A DNA stretch of 64,000 nucleotides from Flavobacterium sp. UBA7663 (GCF_002483315.1 NZ_DLHR01000016.1:1-64000), one strand, 5' to 3'; shown: positions 43,368-53,244, numbered from the stretch's first letter. The notes: generated by a model not told the origin, from the letters alone. Numbers and translations are program-made.

Positions 43368-44186
43368 TTATTTGAAAGTAACACCAAACTTAGCTGCTTC
43401 CGCTTTTGCTTGAGGAATTAAAGCTGTTAATTCTTTAATACGTGTTTGGTTACTTGGGTGTGTACTTAAAATTTCTGGTGGTGCTTGCCCTCCAGAATTA
43501 GCGGCCATACGTTCCCAAACTTTTACAGCATTAATTGGGTCATAACCAGCAATTGCCATTAAAGTAAGTCCAATCATGTCAGCTTCACTTTCATGAGCAC
43601 GACTAAATGGCAACATTCCTCCCACTTGAGAACCTACACCATACGCTTGCATAATTAACGCTTGCGTTTGAGGATCTTTATTACCAACAGCTACTTGCGT
43701 ACCTACAGCACCTAATTGTTGTAAAAGTCCAGCACTCATACGTTGTTGACCGTGATTTGCTAGTGCGTGAGCCACTTCATGTCCCATTACAGCAGCAATC
43801 CCTGCATCGTCTTTACAAATAGGTAAAATTCCAGTGTAAAAAACAATTTTTCCTCCAGGCATACACCAAGCGTTAACTTCTTTACTATCTACCAATTTAT
43901 ATTCCCAAGCATACCCTTCTAAATAATCGGCATGACCATTGGCAGCCAACCATCTTTCAGAAGCCGTTTTAATTTTAGTTCCGATTGTTTCGATTCTCTT
44001 AGCATCAGTAGTACCTTTAATTACCTTATTTTCAGATAAAAATTGATTATACTGTTGAAAAGCAGATGGGAATATTTCACTATTTGGCACAAGTGCCATA
44101 GTACTTTTTCCTGTAAACGGATTTTTTGCACATGACACTACTAGTGCTAAGGCAAAAAGAACAATAATTTTAAATTTTAAATTCAT
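43368..44186 (-). CDS. M48-family zinc metallopeptidase, lipoprotein
   Basis: A 272-residue protein with a lipoprotein signal (MNLKFKIIVLFALALVVSC), lipidated Cys19. The zinc motif is VMGHEVAHALANHGQQRM (HEXXH), with the third ligand Glu in AHESEADMIGLTLM, the M48 arrangement of BepA/LoiP-type peptidases. The TPNSxxFP-type N-terminus, PGGKIVFYTGIL and STHPSNQTRIKEL are typical. It likely acts in the periplasm on misfolded envelope proteins. Short M48 relatives such as LoiP are of similar size. Confidence 0.93.
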   Translation of the reverse strand: MNLKFKIIVLFALALVVSCAKNPFTGKSTMALVPNSEIFPSAFQQYNQFLSENKVIKGTTDAKRIETIGTKIKTASERWLAANGHADYLEGYAWEYKLVDSKEVNAWCMPGGKIVFYTGILPICKDDAGIAAVMGHEVAHALANHGQQRMSAGLLQQLGAVGTQVAVGNKDPQTQALIMQAYGVGSQVGGMLPFSRAHESEADMIGLTLMAIAGYDPINAVKVWERMAANSGGQAPPEILSTHPSNQTRIKELTALIPQAKAEAAKFGVTFK

Positions 44187-44350
44187 AATTAAAAATTTTT
44201 ACAAAAATACAATTTATTGTTTGATAACTCTGTTACTTTTCAAATTTTATGCCATTATTCAATACTATTAGAATTGCATTTTAACTTTATTTTATAACAT
44301 CAATAGTACTACAAATTTACATAAGTTGTAAATTGCACAAAAAATTAAAA

Positions 44351-45214
44351 ATGCCAAAAAAGAAACAAAAACAAGCTCAAGTTATTGAGATTCCTAAAGC
44401 TATTTTATTTACAGCAAAATTTCTACAAGCAGTTTCTCCTTCACTTACCACTAAATTTGCTGCCAAACTTTTTACAACACCCATAAAACATAAATTACCG
44501 AAACGTGAACTTCATATGGAACGCGATAGTGTTCAAAAAAGCATCGAAGTTTCTGAAATTCAAAAAGAAATTGTAGTATATGAATATGGAAAAAGCAATA
44601 AAAAAGTATTGTTAGTTCATGGTTGGTCTGGAAGAGGAACACAATTGGTTAAAATTGCTGATGAATTGCTGAAAATGGGTTACATGACTATTAGTTTTGA
44701 TGCGCCAGCACATGGGAAATCAAAAGGAAATTCGTCAATCATGATTGAATTTATTGCATCCATTTTAGAAATTGAAAAGCAATATGGACCGTTTGAATTT
44801 GCTATTGGTCATTCACTTGGAGGTATGTCGGTTTTGAATGCGATTAAACAAAATCTTCAAGTAAAAAAAGCAGTAATTATTGGAAGTGGCGATATCATTC
44901 AAGATATTATTGATGATTTCATTTGTAAACTACAACTAAAACCTGAATATGGAATCAAATTAAGAGATCATTTTGAAGCAAAATTTGGTGGAAAAATGGA
45001 CGATTATTCCGCTTACAAAGCAGCAGAAAAAACAGAAATTCCTGTACTCGTTATTCACGATAAAGATGATGATGATGTATCAGTAAAAGCTGCTTATCAC
45101 ATTCAAAAACATTTGAAACAATCTGAAATCATGATAACCGAAGGTTTAGGTCATCGCAAGATTTTAGGCGATGAAGCCGTAATCCAAAAAATAACAGCAT
45201 TCTTATCAAAATAA
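44351..45214 (+). CDS. Alpha/beta hydrolase
   Basis: A 287-residue hydrolase. The frame opens 6 residues upstream at a TTG (44333), but ATG at 44351 (MPKKKQKQAQVIEI) is the likely start. The oxyanion region is VHGWSGRGTQL, the nucleophile is the Ser of GHSLGGMS (about 153-160), and the final catalytic His is in GLGHRKIL, so an esterase/lipase-type triad is present. The substrate is unknown. It is divergent from the M48 gene and ends in a bidirectional terminator. Confidence 0.88.
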   Translation: MPKKKQKQAQVIEIPKAILFTAKFLQAVSPSLTTKFAAKLFTTPIKHKLPKRELHMERDSVQKSIEVSEIQKEIVVYEYGKSNKKVLLVHGWSGRGTQLVKIADELLKMGYMTISFDAPAHGKSKGNSSIMIEFIASILEIEKQYGPFEFAIGHSLGGMSVLNAIKQNLQVKKAVIIGSGDIIQDIIDDFICKLQLKPEYGIKLRDHFEAKFGGKMDDYSAYKAAEKTEIPVLVIHDKDDDDVSVKAAYHIQKHLKQSEIMITEGLGHRKILGDEAVIQKITAFLSK

Positions 45215-45241
45215 AAAAAGTCCTTCGATTGAAGGACTTTT
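45214..45241. terminator. Bidirectional terminator between convergent genes
   Basis: Arms AAAAGTCCTTC (45215-45225) and GAAGGACTTTT (45230-45240), four-base loop, shared by the alpha/beta hydrolase gene and the LOG-family gene. Confidence 0.92.
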
Positions 45242-45248
45242 TAGTTTT

Positions 45249-45974
45249 TTAGAAGTTTGGAGACAAATTGTATTTTTTGTAGAAGTTATCTAACGCTTCT
45301 AATACCTCATCTTCTGTATCTACTACTTTAATTAAGTTCATATCTTCTGGATTGGCATTTTTCATTTTGTCAATCATGACAGTTTTAATCCAATCTAATA
45401 AACCTGACCAAAATTCGGTTCCTACCAAAATAATAGGGAATTTTCCAATTTTCTTAGTTTGAATCAACGTTACCGCTTCGAATAATTCATCTAATGTTCC
45501 AAAACCTCCTGGCATAACCACGAAACCTTGTGAATATTTTACAAACATTACTTTTCTCACGAAGAAGTAATCAAAGTTTAAGTTTTTGTCTTTATCAATG
45601 TACGGATTAAAGTGTTGCTCAAAAGGCAATTCGATGTTTAAACCTACCGAAATTCCACCTCCATAATGCGCTCCTTTGTTTCCTGCTTCCATGATACCAG
45701 GACCACCACCCGTAATTACACCATAACCAGCTTTACTGATTTTGAATGCAATTTTTTCGGCTAATAAATAGTTTTTATCCTCAGGTTTTGTTCTTGCCGA
45801 ACCAAAAATAGATACACATGGACCTATTCTACCCATTGATTCATATCCATTTACAAACTCAGACATTATTTTAAAAATTGCCCAAGAGTCGTTTGATCGT
45901 ATTTCGTTCCAAGTCTTTTGCTTGAATTTTTCTTGAATTCTGTGATCGTCGTTTTCGTATTGATCTGCTGCCAT
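45249..45974 (-). CDS. LOG-family (TIGR00730) Rossmann-fold protein
   Basis: A 241-residue protein with the LOG signatures GGGPGIMEAGNKGA (about 97-110) and PGGFGTLDEL. This family includes cytokinin riboside 5'-monophosphate phosphoribohydrolases (LOG) and pyrimidine/purine nucleotide 5'-monophosphate nucleosidases such as PpnN; in Bacteroidota the substrate is untested, so a nucleotide-monophosphate glycosidase is the best description. It lies 32 bases downstream of uvrA on the same strand. Confidence 0.9.
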   Translation of the reverse strand: MAADQYENDDHRIQEKFKQKTWNEIRSNDSWAIFKIMSEFVNGYESMGRIGPCVSIFGSARTKPEDKNYLLAEKIAFKISKAGYGVITGGGPGIMEAGNKGAHYGGGISVGLNIELPFEQHFNPYIDKDKNLNFDYFFVRKVMFVKYSQGFVVMPGGFGTLDELFEAVTLIQTKKIGKFPIILVGTEFWSGLLDWIKTVMIDKMKNANPEDMNLIKVVDTEDEVLEALDNFYKKYNLSPNF

Positions 45975-46006
45975 ATTCGTTTCATTTTAATTTTTAAAAA
46001 AGCCTG

Positions 46007-48841
46007 CTAAGATAATTCTTTTTTCAAAAACTGTGCTGTGTAGCTTTTTTTATTTTTTATAATTTCTTCTGGAGTTCCTTTAGCTACTACTTCTCCACCA
46101 CCTTTTCCACCTTCGTAACCAATATCAATTACATAATCGGCTAATTTGACAACATCTAAATTATGCTCAATAATTAACACTGTATTTCCTTTTTCAACCA
46201 AGACATTAATTACATCCATTAATACTCGAATGTCTTCAAAATGTAAGCCAGTTGTAGGTTCATCTAAAATATAAAAGGTATTTCCTGTATCTTTTTTAGA
46301 AAGCTCTGTTGCCAATTTAATACGTTGTGCTTCGCCTCCAGAAAGTGTTGTACTTTGTTGACCCAATGTAATATAACCCAATCCAACATCTTGAATGGTT
46401 TTTACTTTTCGATAGATTTTCGGAATATTTTCAAAGAATTCTACCGCTTCATCTACTGTCATGTTCAACACATCCGAAATTGATTTTCCTTTATAACGAA
46501 TTTCTAATGTTTCTCTGTTAAAGCGTTTTCCCATACAGGTTTCACATTCTACATAAACATCCGGTAAAAAACTCATTTCGATGGTTCTTACACCCGAACC
46601 TTCACAGGTTTCGCATCGACCACCTTTTACATTAAAACTAAATCTTCCAGGTTTATAACCACGAATCATTGCTTCAGGTGTTTGCGTGTACAAACTTCTA
46701 ATTTCTGAAAAAACATCGGTGTAAGTGGCTGGATTTGAACGTGGTGTTCTTCCAATCGGACTTTGGTCGATGTCGATAACTTTATCAATATGTTCTAAAC
46801 CTTCAATTTTTTTATATGGTTGTGGTTTTTTTACCGCATTGAAAAAATGTGCGTTTAATATCGGATACAATGTTTCGTTAATCAATGTCGATTTTCCACT
46901 TCCTGAAACACCCGTAACGCAAACTAATTTTCCTAATGGAATTTCAATCGAAACATTTTTTAAGTTATTTCCTGATGCACCTGATAGTTTGATGGATTTT
47001 CCGTTCCCTTCTCTACGCGTTTTTGGTACTTCAATCTTCATTTTACCGTTTAAATATTGTGCAGTAATCGTGTCTTCTTTCAATAATTCTTTCGGTGTTC
47101 CTTTGCTGATGATTTGTCCTCCAAAACGACCTGCTTTTGGACCAATATCAATCACATAATCGGCACGTTCAATCATGTCTTTGTCGTGTTCTACCACGAT
47201 TACTGAATTTCCAATATCGCGTAAACTTTCTAAAGACTTTATTAATCGTTCGTTGTCTCTTTGATGCAAACCAATACTCGGTTCATCTAAAATATACAAA
47301 ACACCTACCAATTGCGAACCAATTTGTGTTGCCAATCGGATACGTTGCGCTTCACCACCCGAAAGGGATTTTGAACTTCTGTTTAGTGATAAATAATTCA
47401 AACCAACATCTAATAAAAATTGCAACCTCGCTGTAATTTCTTTTACTACTTCAACTGCGATAACTTTTTGTTTTTCAGATAAATGATTGTCTAAATCGGC
47501 AAACCATTCTGATAATTCAGCAACATCCATTTGGACTAACTCACCGATATTTTTTCCGTTTAATTTGAAATATAACGACTCTTTTCTCAAACGCGTTCCT
47601 TCACAATCTGGACAATCATTTTCATCCATGAATTCCTTTGCCCAACGCTTAATACTTGCCGAATCGGAATTATCATATTGATTTTTAATGAAGTTGGATA
47701 TTCCTTCAAAATCGATTTTATAATCTTTAGTAATTCCCATAACCTTTGACACTACAGAGAATTTCTCGTTTCCACCATACAAAATCATATCCATAGCATC
47801 TTGTGGAATCGTTTCAATGGCATCGGTTATTTTGAAATCGTATTTTTGTGCGATAATTTCCAATTGCTTAAAAATCCATGAACTTTTATATTCACCCAAA
47901 GGAGCAAATCCACCATTTTTAATTGATGATTTCGGATTTGGGATAATTTTTTGAAGATTGATTTCATTCACAGTTCCTAATCCGTTACAACACGGACAAG
48001 CTCCTTTTGGAGAATTGAATGAAAAATTATTTGGCTCAGGATTTGGATACGAAATTCCAGAAGTCGGACACATCAAATTACGACTGTAAAAACGTACTTC
48101 TTGACTTTCTTGTTCAATCACCATCATTACATCATCACCATGATACATTGCGGTTTTGATACTTTCCGATAAACGCTTGTCGGTATCTTCTTCGGTATCA
48201 ATTGCCATTCTATCAATAACAATTTCAATATCATGCGTTTTATAACGATCGACTTTCATACCAAATTCTAAATCTTGAATTTGTCCATTTACACGAACTT
48301 TCAGAAAACCTTGTTTGGCAATTTGCTCAAATAATTCGCGATAATGTCCTTTACGAGAGCGAACAACTGGCGCTAAAATATTGATGCGTTTTCCATTAAA
48401 ATCCTCTAAAATCAATTGCTTGATTTGGTCATCAGAATACGAAACCATTTTTTCGCCTGAGTTGTAACTGAAAGCATCAGCTCCTCTCGCATATAACAAA
48501 CGCAAGAAATCGTATATTTCAGTAATAGTTCCAACAGTTGAACGAGGCGATTTACTTGTGGTTTTTTGTTCAATGGCAATCACTGGTGAAAGTCCGTCAA
48601 TTTTATCTACATCGGGACGCTCTAATCCTCCAAGAAATTGACGTGCATAAGCAGAAAAAGTTTCAATATATCTTCGTTGTCCTTCGGCATAAATTGTATC
48701 AAACGCCAATGACGATTTTCCTGAACCCGACAAACCAGTAATAACCACTAGTTTTTCACGTGGAATAGATACGTCTATATTTTTAAGATTATGGGCTCTT
48801 GCACCAATAATTTCAATAGTTTCCTCAGTTGTGTGTTGCAT
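46007..48841 (-). CDS. uvrA: Excinuclease ABC subunit UvrA
   Basis: A 944-residue UvrA. The frame extends four residues upstream but ATG at 48841 (MQHTTEETIEIIGARAHNLKN) is preferred because it sits 16 bases below the promoter box. Two ABC ATPase modules carry Walker A GLSGSGKSSLAFDT and GVSGSGKSTLINET, signatures SLSGGEAQRIRLA and TLSGGEAQRIKLA, and Walker B segments LYILDEPSIGLHQRD and FYILDEPTTGLHFED; zinc-binding cysteines lie in CPTSGISYPNPEPNNFSF and GGRCETCEGSGVRTIEM. It recognises DNA lesions in nucleotide excision repair. Confidence 0.97.
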   Translation of the reverse strand: MQHTTEETIEIIGARAHNLKNIDVSIPREKLVVITGLSGSGKSSLAFDTIYAEGQRRYIETFSAYARQFLGGLERPDVDKIDGLSPVIAIEQKTTSKSPRSTVGTITEIYDFLRLLYARGADAFSYNSGEKMVSYSDDQIKQLILEDFNGKRINILAPVVRSRKGHYRELFEQIAKQGFLKVRVNGQIQDLEFGMKVDRYKTHDIEIVIDRMAIDTEEDTDKRLSESIKTAMYHGDDVMMVIEQESQEVRFYSRNLMCPTSGISYPNPEPNNFSFNSPKGACPCCNGLGTVNEINLQKIIPNPKSSIKNGGFAPLGEYKSSWIFKQLEIIAQKYDFKITDAIETIPQDAMDMILYGGNEKFSVVSKVMGITKDYKIDFEGISNFIKNQYDNSDSASIKRWAKEFMDENDCPDCEGTRLRKESLYFKLNGKNIGELVQMDVAELSEWFADLDNHLSEKQKVIAVEVVKEITARLQFLLDVGLNYLSLNRSSKSLSGGEAQRIRLATQIGSQLVGVLYILDEPSIGLHQRDNERLIKSLESLRDIGNSVIVVEHDKDMIERADYVIDIGPKAGRFGGQIISKGTPKELLKEDTITAQYLNGKMKIEVPKTRREGNGKSIKLSGASGNNLKNVSIEIPLGKLVCVTGVSGSGKSTLINETLYPILNAHFFNAVKKPQPYKKIEGLEHIDKVIDIDQSPIGRTPRSNPATYTDVFSEIRSLYTQTPEAMIRGYKPGRFSFNVKGGRCETCEGSGVRTIEMSFLPDVYVECETCMGKRFNRETLEIRYKGKSISDVLNMTVDEAVEFFENIPKIYRKVKTIQDVGLGYITLGQQSTTLSGGEAQRIKLATELSKKDTGNTFYILDEPTTGLHFEDIRVLMDVINVLVEKGNTVLIIEHNLDVVKLADYVIDIGYEGGKGGGEVVAKGTPEEIIKNKKSYTAQFLKKELS

Positions 48842-48857
48842 AATTTTTGGCAAAACG

Positions 48858-48865
48858 CAAAGATA
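48858..48865 (-). promoter_or_regulatory. -7 box of uvrA (TATCTTTG on the minus strand)
   Basis: CAAAGATA on the plus strand reads TATCTTTG on the minus strand, a TAnnTTTG match 16 bases upstream of the uvrA ATG. Confidence 0.6.
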
Positions 48866-48910
48866 CTGATTTCAAACCAATTTTTAGAGTAGACAAGTGT
48901 GAAGAAAATA

Positions 48911-48943
48911 AAAAAAGAAAGCGCTAAAGTAAACGCTTTCTTT
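48911..48943 (-). terminator. Intrinsic terminator of the fic gene
   Basis: Arms AAAGAAAGCG (48914-48923) and CGCTTTCTTT (48934-48943). The stem overlaps the 3' end of the Fic coding region; the minus-strand product is followed by T-rich sequence. Confidence 0.75.
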
Positions 48944-49886
48944 GTCTGTTATTGATATAATCGTTAATTGCTTTTTTAGTGGTTACCCAATTTCTACCTT
49001 CTTTATAAGCATCAATTTTTCCTTGACGTGCCAATAAACTAACGTATTCTTGACTGTATGGCGTATTTGGCTCGCTTACAATATTTGCAATAGATTGATA
49101 ATCTTCATCGTTTTCACTTGGAATAGAAGTTAAATAAATGTTTACAGTTCGCTCTAAAGCTTGACACATTAATAACGTTAATTTTTGATAATTACCATTA
49201 TTTGCTTGATTTAAAGCGTCGTAATATTTTTTTCTATCGTTTTTTAAGATGATTGCAGGCGGAAAACCTCTTCGCATGAGCAATAAATTCATGGCTAAAC
49301 GAACGGTTCTTCCATTTCCATCAAAAAAAGGATGAATCCAAACTAATTTATGATGAAAGATAGTAGCCAACTCAATGTCATTTAATTGCAAAGGATTTTC
49401 GTTTACAAATTGAATTAATTCATCTAACAAATCTGAAACTTTATTAGCATTTGGAGGCACAAAATTAGCACCAGTTATTCGAACACCTGCATTTCTAATT
49501 CTTCCTGCAAAATCATCTTCAATAGTACGCAACACCAAACCATGAAGCGATAAAACATCAATACTTCTTAGAATATAATCATCATTTACAATTTGATATA
49601 AATAATTAATCGCATGCTCATGATTTTTTGCTTCAAAATGTTCTCGCAATGATTTTCCTTTAACAGTAATTCCATCTTGAAGCACCATTTGTGTTTCTCG
49701 AAGTGAAAGCGTATTCCCTTCAATACTGTTAGAATTATAAGTCCATTCGATGGAAAGTGATTCTTTAATTTTTGAAATAGCGGAATACGGAAGTGGTCTA
49801 TTTTGATTGAGCACAGCGAGTTTATCATACAATCTATCGAATGTTGATTGAAATTCTTCGCGATAGGTTAAATCGATGTTCCACAT
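48924..49886 (-). CDS. Fic-domain protein with N-terminal inhibitory helix
   Basis: A 320-residue Fic protein. The catalytic Fic motif is complete: HPFFDGNGR (residues 185-193), which transfers AMP from ATP to a target hydroxyl. Upstream the inhibitory motif (S/T)xxxE(G/N) reads SNSIEGN (Ser52, Glu56, Gly57), so this is a class II Fic whose Glu blocks ATP's gamma-phosphate site. A C-terminal winged-helix-like region (PYSQEYVSLLARQGKIDAYKEGRNWVTTKKAI) is common in this subgroup, often linked to DNA binding. Target protein unknown. The protein is monocistronic. Confidence 0.92.
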   Translation of the reverse strand: MWNIDLTYREEFQSTFDRLYDKLAVLNQNRPLPYSAISKIKESLSIEWTYNSNSIEGNTLSLRETQMVLQDGITVKGKSLREHFEAKNHEHAINYLYQIVNDDYILRSIDVLSLHGLVLRTIEDDFAGRIRNAGVRITGANFVPPNANKVSDLLDELIQFVNENPLQLNDIELATIFHHKLVWIHPFFDGNGRTVRLAMNLLLMRRGFPPAIILKNDRKKYYDALNQANNGNYQKLTLLMCQALERTVNIYLTSIPSENDEDYQSIANIVSEPNTPYSQEYVSLLARQGKIDAYKEGRNWVTTKKAINDYINNRQRKRLL

Positions 49887-50042
49887 AATTCTTCATTTAA
49901 ACCACAAAGATAATAATATCGTTTATAATAAAAAAACATTCTATCCGATATTAAGATTTTTAATAATGAAATTTATATTTTGAAAATTCATAAAATATCT
50001 TATATGTGTGTTCAAAAAAAAGAAGTTGTTCTTGAAATTGTA

Positions 50043-51860
50043 CTACTCAATAATCATTGATTTTAAACGATGTCTATATTTTTCTAAAATTAATTGTTTG
50101 TACATAAAGCCAAGAAAAATGCCGTTTTTTAGTACTGGTAAAACTTTGCATTCAGAAGAATCAAACTTATCCATGATGGTTTCAAGGGTTTCATCATAAA
50201 AGATAATTTCTTTTGGTTGTTGCATGATTTCTTCTACAGCGGTATATTTTACTTTAAATTGAGAGAAAACAATTGGACGAATTTCATCTAAATGAATAAG
50301 TCCTAATAAATTGTTTTTATCGTCTAAAACGGGAAAAATATGTTCATCAGATTCTTGAATTTTGTGTACCAATTCCTCTAAACTATTACTCAAAGAAATA
50401 GCTTTAAAATCAGTTTGAATCAACTTTGAAACATCAATAGAATTTAGAATATTGGTATCACGATTATCGGTGAAAACTTCCCCTTTATCTGCTAAATTTT
50501 TAATGTCAAATGAATAGGGCTCAAAACGTTTAGAAATGGCAAAACTCACAGATGAAACAATCATTAAAGGAACCATCAAATTATAACCACCTGTAATTTC
50601 GGCAATAAGGAAAATTGCAGTTAAAGGCGCATGAAATAATCCACTTAAAATTCCTGCCATTCCTACTAAAGTAAAATTACCTACAGGAAGTTTTGTAAAT
50701 CCTATTAAATTAAAAAAAGTAGCCACAGAAAATCCCAAATAGGAACCCACAAATAGCGATGGAGCAAAATTACCACCATTTCCACCCGCACCAAGAGTTA
50801 AACTTGTTGCATACACTTTGATTAACATCGTTAAACTAACAAAAATTAGTAGAACCCACGATGAATCTTGGAAACGTTCAAAAACTGTATTTTGTACTAA
50901 TTTTGCTGATTGATTGTCGGCTAAAAGTTTAATGCTTTCATATCCTTCTCCAAAAAGTGATGGGAAAAAGAAAATCAAAATTCCTAAAATTCCCGCTCCA
51001 AACAACGCTTTATTGATATAATTGAATTTTAATTTTGTAAAATAATGCTCGATTTTTCGGAATGTTCTGGCATAATTTATCGAGACAAATCCGCTTAAAA
51101 CTCCCAATAAAATATAATATGGTAAATTATGAAAATCGAAAAACTGTACCTTTTTAAAGGAGAATAAAATAGTATCATTTAAAACGATTGTAGAAATTAA
51201 TGCTCCAGTTGCAGCGCTAATCATAATTGGAATAAATGCCGTAATACTGATCTCGGCTAAAACTACTTCAATAGCAAATAAAACCCCCGCAATGGGTGCG
51301 TTAAAAGCAGCTCCAATTCCGGCGGCAACACCACAAGCTAATAAAAGCGTTCTGTCTTTATAGCTTAGTCTATAATTTTGTGCATAATTGCTCCCAAAAG
51401 CAGCTCCTGTAATGGTAATTGGTGATTCTAAACCCGCACTTCCGCCCATACCCACGGTAAACGAACTCGTTATAATTTGGGCAAACATTTGCTTTCTAGG
51501 CATGATACCTCGCTTTTTGGCTACAGCATACATTATTTGCGAAGTTCCTTTTTCTATAGAACCATCTAACACTTTTTTAATGATGATTACGGTGATGATA
51601 ATTCCGATGATAGGTAAAGTACTATTACTAAACGGAAGGTGTAAGATGTCATCTAATTTTTGAGATGATTTAAAAACCCAATGCGCAAAAGTTTTTAGAA
51701 TAATTACCGCCAAAGCCGAAGAAATACCAACCAAAACACACGATAAATAAATAAATTGTCGTGGTGTAAGTAATGATTTCAAAAGAAAAATAAACTGTTC
51801 TAAACGTCTAAAATTCTTATGAATTAAGTTTTTAAAAGAAAACGTTTTTTTTCTTGGCAT
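50043..51860 (-). CDS. ClC-family chloride channel/transporter with CBS pair
   Basis: A 605-residue membrane protein. The ClC core (about residues 25-440) contains the GSAGLESPI selectivity sequence (near 140), GGNGGNFAPSLFVGS (GxFxP, near 365) and the internal LTLGAGG motif. The C-terminal part, after a DIKNLADKGEVF linker, holds two CBS domains (around 465-535 and 545-600), which often bind adenine nucleotides. It would move chloride, possibly in exchange for protons; the gating glutamate is Glu in GLESP. Standalone gene. Confidence 0.92.
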   Translation of the reverse strand: MPRKKTFSFKNLIHKNFRRLEQFIFLLKSLLTPRQFIYLSCVLVGISSALAVIILKTFAHWVFKSSQKLDDILHLPFSNSTLPIIGIIITVIIIKKVLDGSIEKGTSQIMYAVAKKRGIMPRKQMFAQIITSSFTVGMGGSAGLESPITITGAAFGSNYAQNYRLSYKDRTLLLACGVAAGIGAAFNAPIAGVLFAIEVVLAEISITAFIPIMISAATGALISTIVLNDTILFSFKKVQFFDFHNLPYYILLGVLSGFVSINYARTFRKIEHYFTKLKFNYINKALFGAGILGILIFFFPSLFGEGYESIKLLADNQSAKLVQNTVFERFQDSSWVLLIFVSLTMLIKVYATSLTLGAGGNGGNFAPSLFVGSYLGFSVATFFNLIGFTKLPVGNFTLVGMAGILSGLFHAPLTAIFLIAEITGGYNLMVPLMIVSSVSFAISKRFEPYSFDIKNLADKGEVFTDNRDTNILNSIDVSKLIQTDFKAISLSNSLEELVHKIQESDEHIFPVLDDKNNLLGLIHLDEIRPIVFSQFKVKYTAVEEIMQQPKEIIFYDETLETIMDKFDSSECKVLPVLKNGIFLGFMYKQLILEKYRHRLKSMIIE

Positions 51861-51915
51861 TATTTTTTAAGTATTTTACGAAGGTAAATCTTTAATCTGA
51901 AAAATAAAACAAAAA

Positions 51916-52581
51916 TTACAGTAAACGTAAGGCTTCTCTACTACTTAGTGGTTTCAAATTTGTACTGTTTACATATGCTGTAACACCTGATGGATTAAAA
52001 CGACTATAATCGCGTAAAGCCCAACCAATTGCTTTTTGAATAAAAAACTCGTTAGAATGTTTGTGTTTTTCACATTCTGATATAAGAATTTCGAAATTTG
52101 TTTTTTCTTTATAACTCAACTGAAATAAAATCGCACTTCGGTTCAACCACATGTTTTTTGAATTTGAAAAACGTTCGATAACTTTTAAAGTTTCTAATGG
52201 AAATTGTTGCAAATAACCACCCAATAAATATTTTGCAATTGTATCTACCGAATCCCACCACGAATTTGTAATAATTAATTTTTCAATGAGTTTAATATCT
52301 TCAATAACAAAGTTTTTCTTGGATTCTTTTACTAATAAATCAATGGCAACTTGATGAAATTCTCGTTCTTTCATTTGAAATAATTCCCAAGCAATAATTC
52401 TGAAATTGGATTTAATTTCAACTTTATTTTGTTCGTAAGTTGATTTAAAAATTGCTCGTCTTTTCTCAGTTTTTATTCCTAAAAAAGAAAAATTATTTTT
52501 CATATAATTCTCCATCGGAACTGACAATTCTCTATTGGATTCTTTCCGAAAATGCACTTCTAATTCGTTACAAAATTTCAT
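51916..52581 (-). CDS. DNA alkylation repair protein (AlkD-like)
   Basis: A 221-residue all-helical HEAT-like protein of the AlkD family. Family features are KTEKRRAIFKSTYEQN near the N-terminus, the NSWWDSVDTIAKYLLGGYL block carrying the active-site Trp/Asp (AlkD uses a Trp-Asp pair to cleave cationic bases), the MWLNRSAILFQLSYKE helix and the QKAIGWALRDYSRFNPSGV C-terminal block. It would remove alkylated bases such as 3-methyladenine. Its start codon overlaps the end of the acpH-like gene by 14 bases on the same strand. Confidence 0.93.
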   Translation of the reverse strand: MKFCNELEVHFRKESNRELSVPMENYMKNNFSFLGIKTEKRRAIFKSTYEQNKVEIKSNFRIIAWELFQMKEREFHQVAIDLLVKESKKNFVIEDIKLIEKLIITNSWWDSVDTIAKYLLGGYLQQFPLETLKVIERFSNSKNMWLNRSAILFQLSYKEKTNFEILISECEKHKHSNEFFIQKAIGWALRDYSRFNPSGVTAYVNSTNLKPLSSREALRLL

Positions 52582-53164
52582 TTAATTCAGCGGTTTTTTG
52601 TTGGCACGAAAGAGTTAATTCCTCAAAAAAAAGAAAAAATTCCGATTCGAATTCGGTATAAAAATCTTGTAATTCCACAATCGCTTCTTGCATATTGGCT
52701 CTATGTTTGGTCTTGTAATCCATCTGAAAAAGTATCATTTCCAAACCCGCAATAGTTGCATAACTCACAAACCAATTTCTGGCAATCATATACGGCATCA
52801 TTCCTTTTATTCTCTCGGTTAAAATATCGTAATTGTCTTGTAATAATTGATAGAAATTGTTGGCATAATCTTCTAATTTTTCATCAGAAAACTTGCTCCA
52901 GTTTTTTGCCAAAAAATGATCATACAAAATATCCATAATCACACCTGAATAATGTCCGTATTTTTCGTGCAAACGATGTTTACTTTGCCTATAAATAGGA
53001 TGCGAATCGGTAAAACTATCAATGTGGCGGTGCAATAAAATCCCTTTTTTAATTTCGGAATCGAACTTTTCGTAATCATTTCCTTTGATACTATCTGCCA
53101 TGAAATTCCCAATTTTTAGCAAATCGTTAGTTCCTGATAAGTAAATATGTGCGAGATAGTTCAT
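52568..53164 (-). CDS. ACP phosphodiesterase-like protein (AcpH family)
   Basis: A 198-residue DUF479/AcpH-type protein. The typical start MNYLAHIYLSGTNDLLKIGNF with MADSIKGNDYEKFDSEI, the ILLHRHIDSFTDSHPIYRQSK segment with metal-binding His/Asp residues, and YSGVIMDILYDHFLAKNW (HD-type fold) match. E. coli AcpH hydrolyses the phosphopantetheine arm of acyl carrier protein; whether this member does is unverified. Translationally coupled to the downstream AlkD gene by the 14-base overlap, but a shared biochemical role is not apparent. Confidence 0.9.
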   Translation of the reverse strand: MNYLAHIYLSGTNDLLKIGNFMADSIKGNDYEKFDSEIKKGILLHRHIDSFTDSHPIYRQSKHRLHEKYGHYSGVIMDILYDHFLAKNWSKFSDEKLEDYANNFYQLLQDNYDILTERIKGMMPYMIARNWFVSYATIAGLEMILFQMDYKTKHRANMQEAIVELQDFYTEFESEFFLFFEELTLSCQQKTAELNEIL

Positions 53165-53200
53165 TTTTTTCTAAGTTCTTTTTGTAAATATATAAAAAAA

Positions 53201-53224
53201 TCTTTGCGTCTTTGCGTCTTTGCG
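53201..53224. repeat. Perfect 8-bp tandem repeat, TCTTTGCG x 3
   Basis: TCTTTGCG is repeated three times head to tail at 53201-53224 in the acpH/glmM divergent spacer. The TTTG at 53211-53214 lies 22 bases upstream of the glmM -7 box and could serve as -33 element. A related CTTCGCAAACCTTTGCG lies near 14490. Confidence 0.7.
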
Positions 53225-53236
53225 AGCTACATCTTT

Positions 53237-53244
53237 TATATTTG
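53237..53244 (+). promoter_or_regulatory. -7 box TATATTTG of glmM, inside the repeat-bearing spacer
   Basis: TAnnTTTG match, 22 bases before the ATG at 53267; a TTTG at 53211-53214 is spaced 22 bases from it. Confidence 0.65.
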
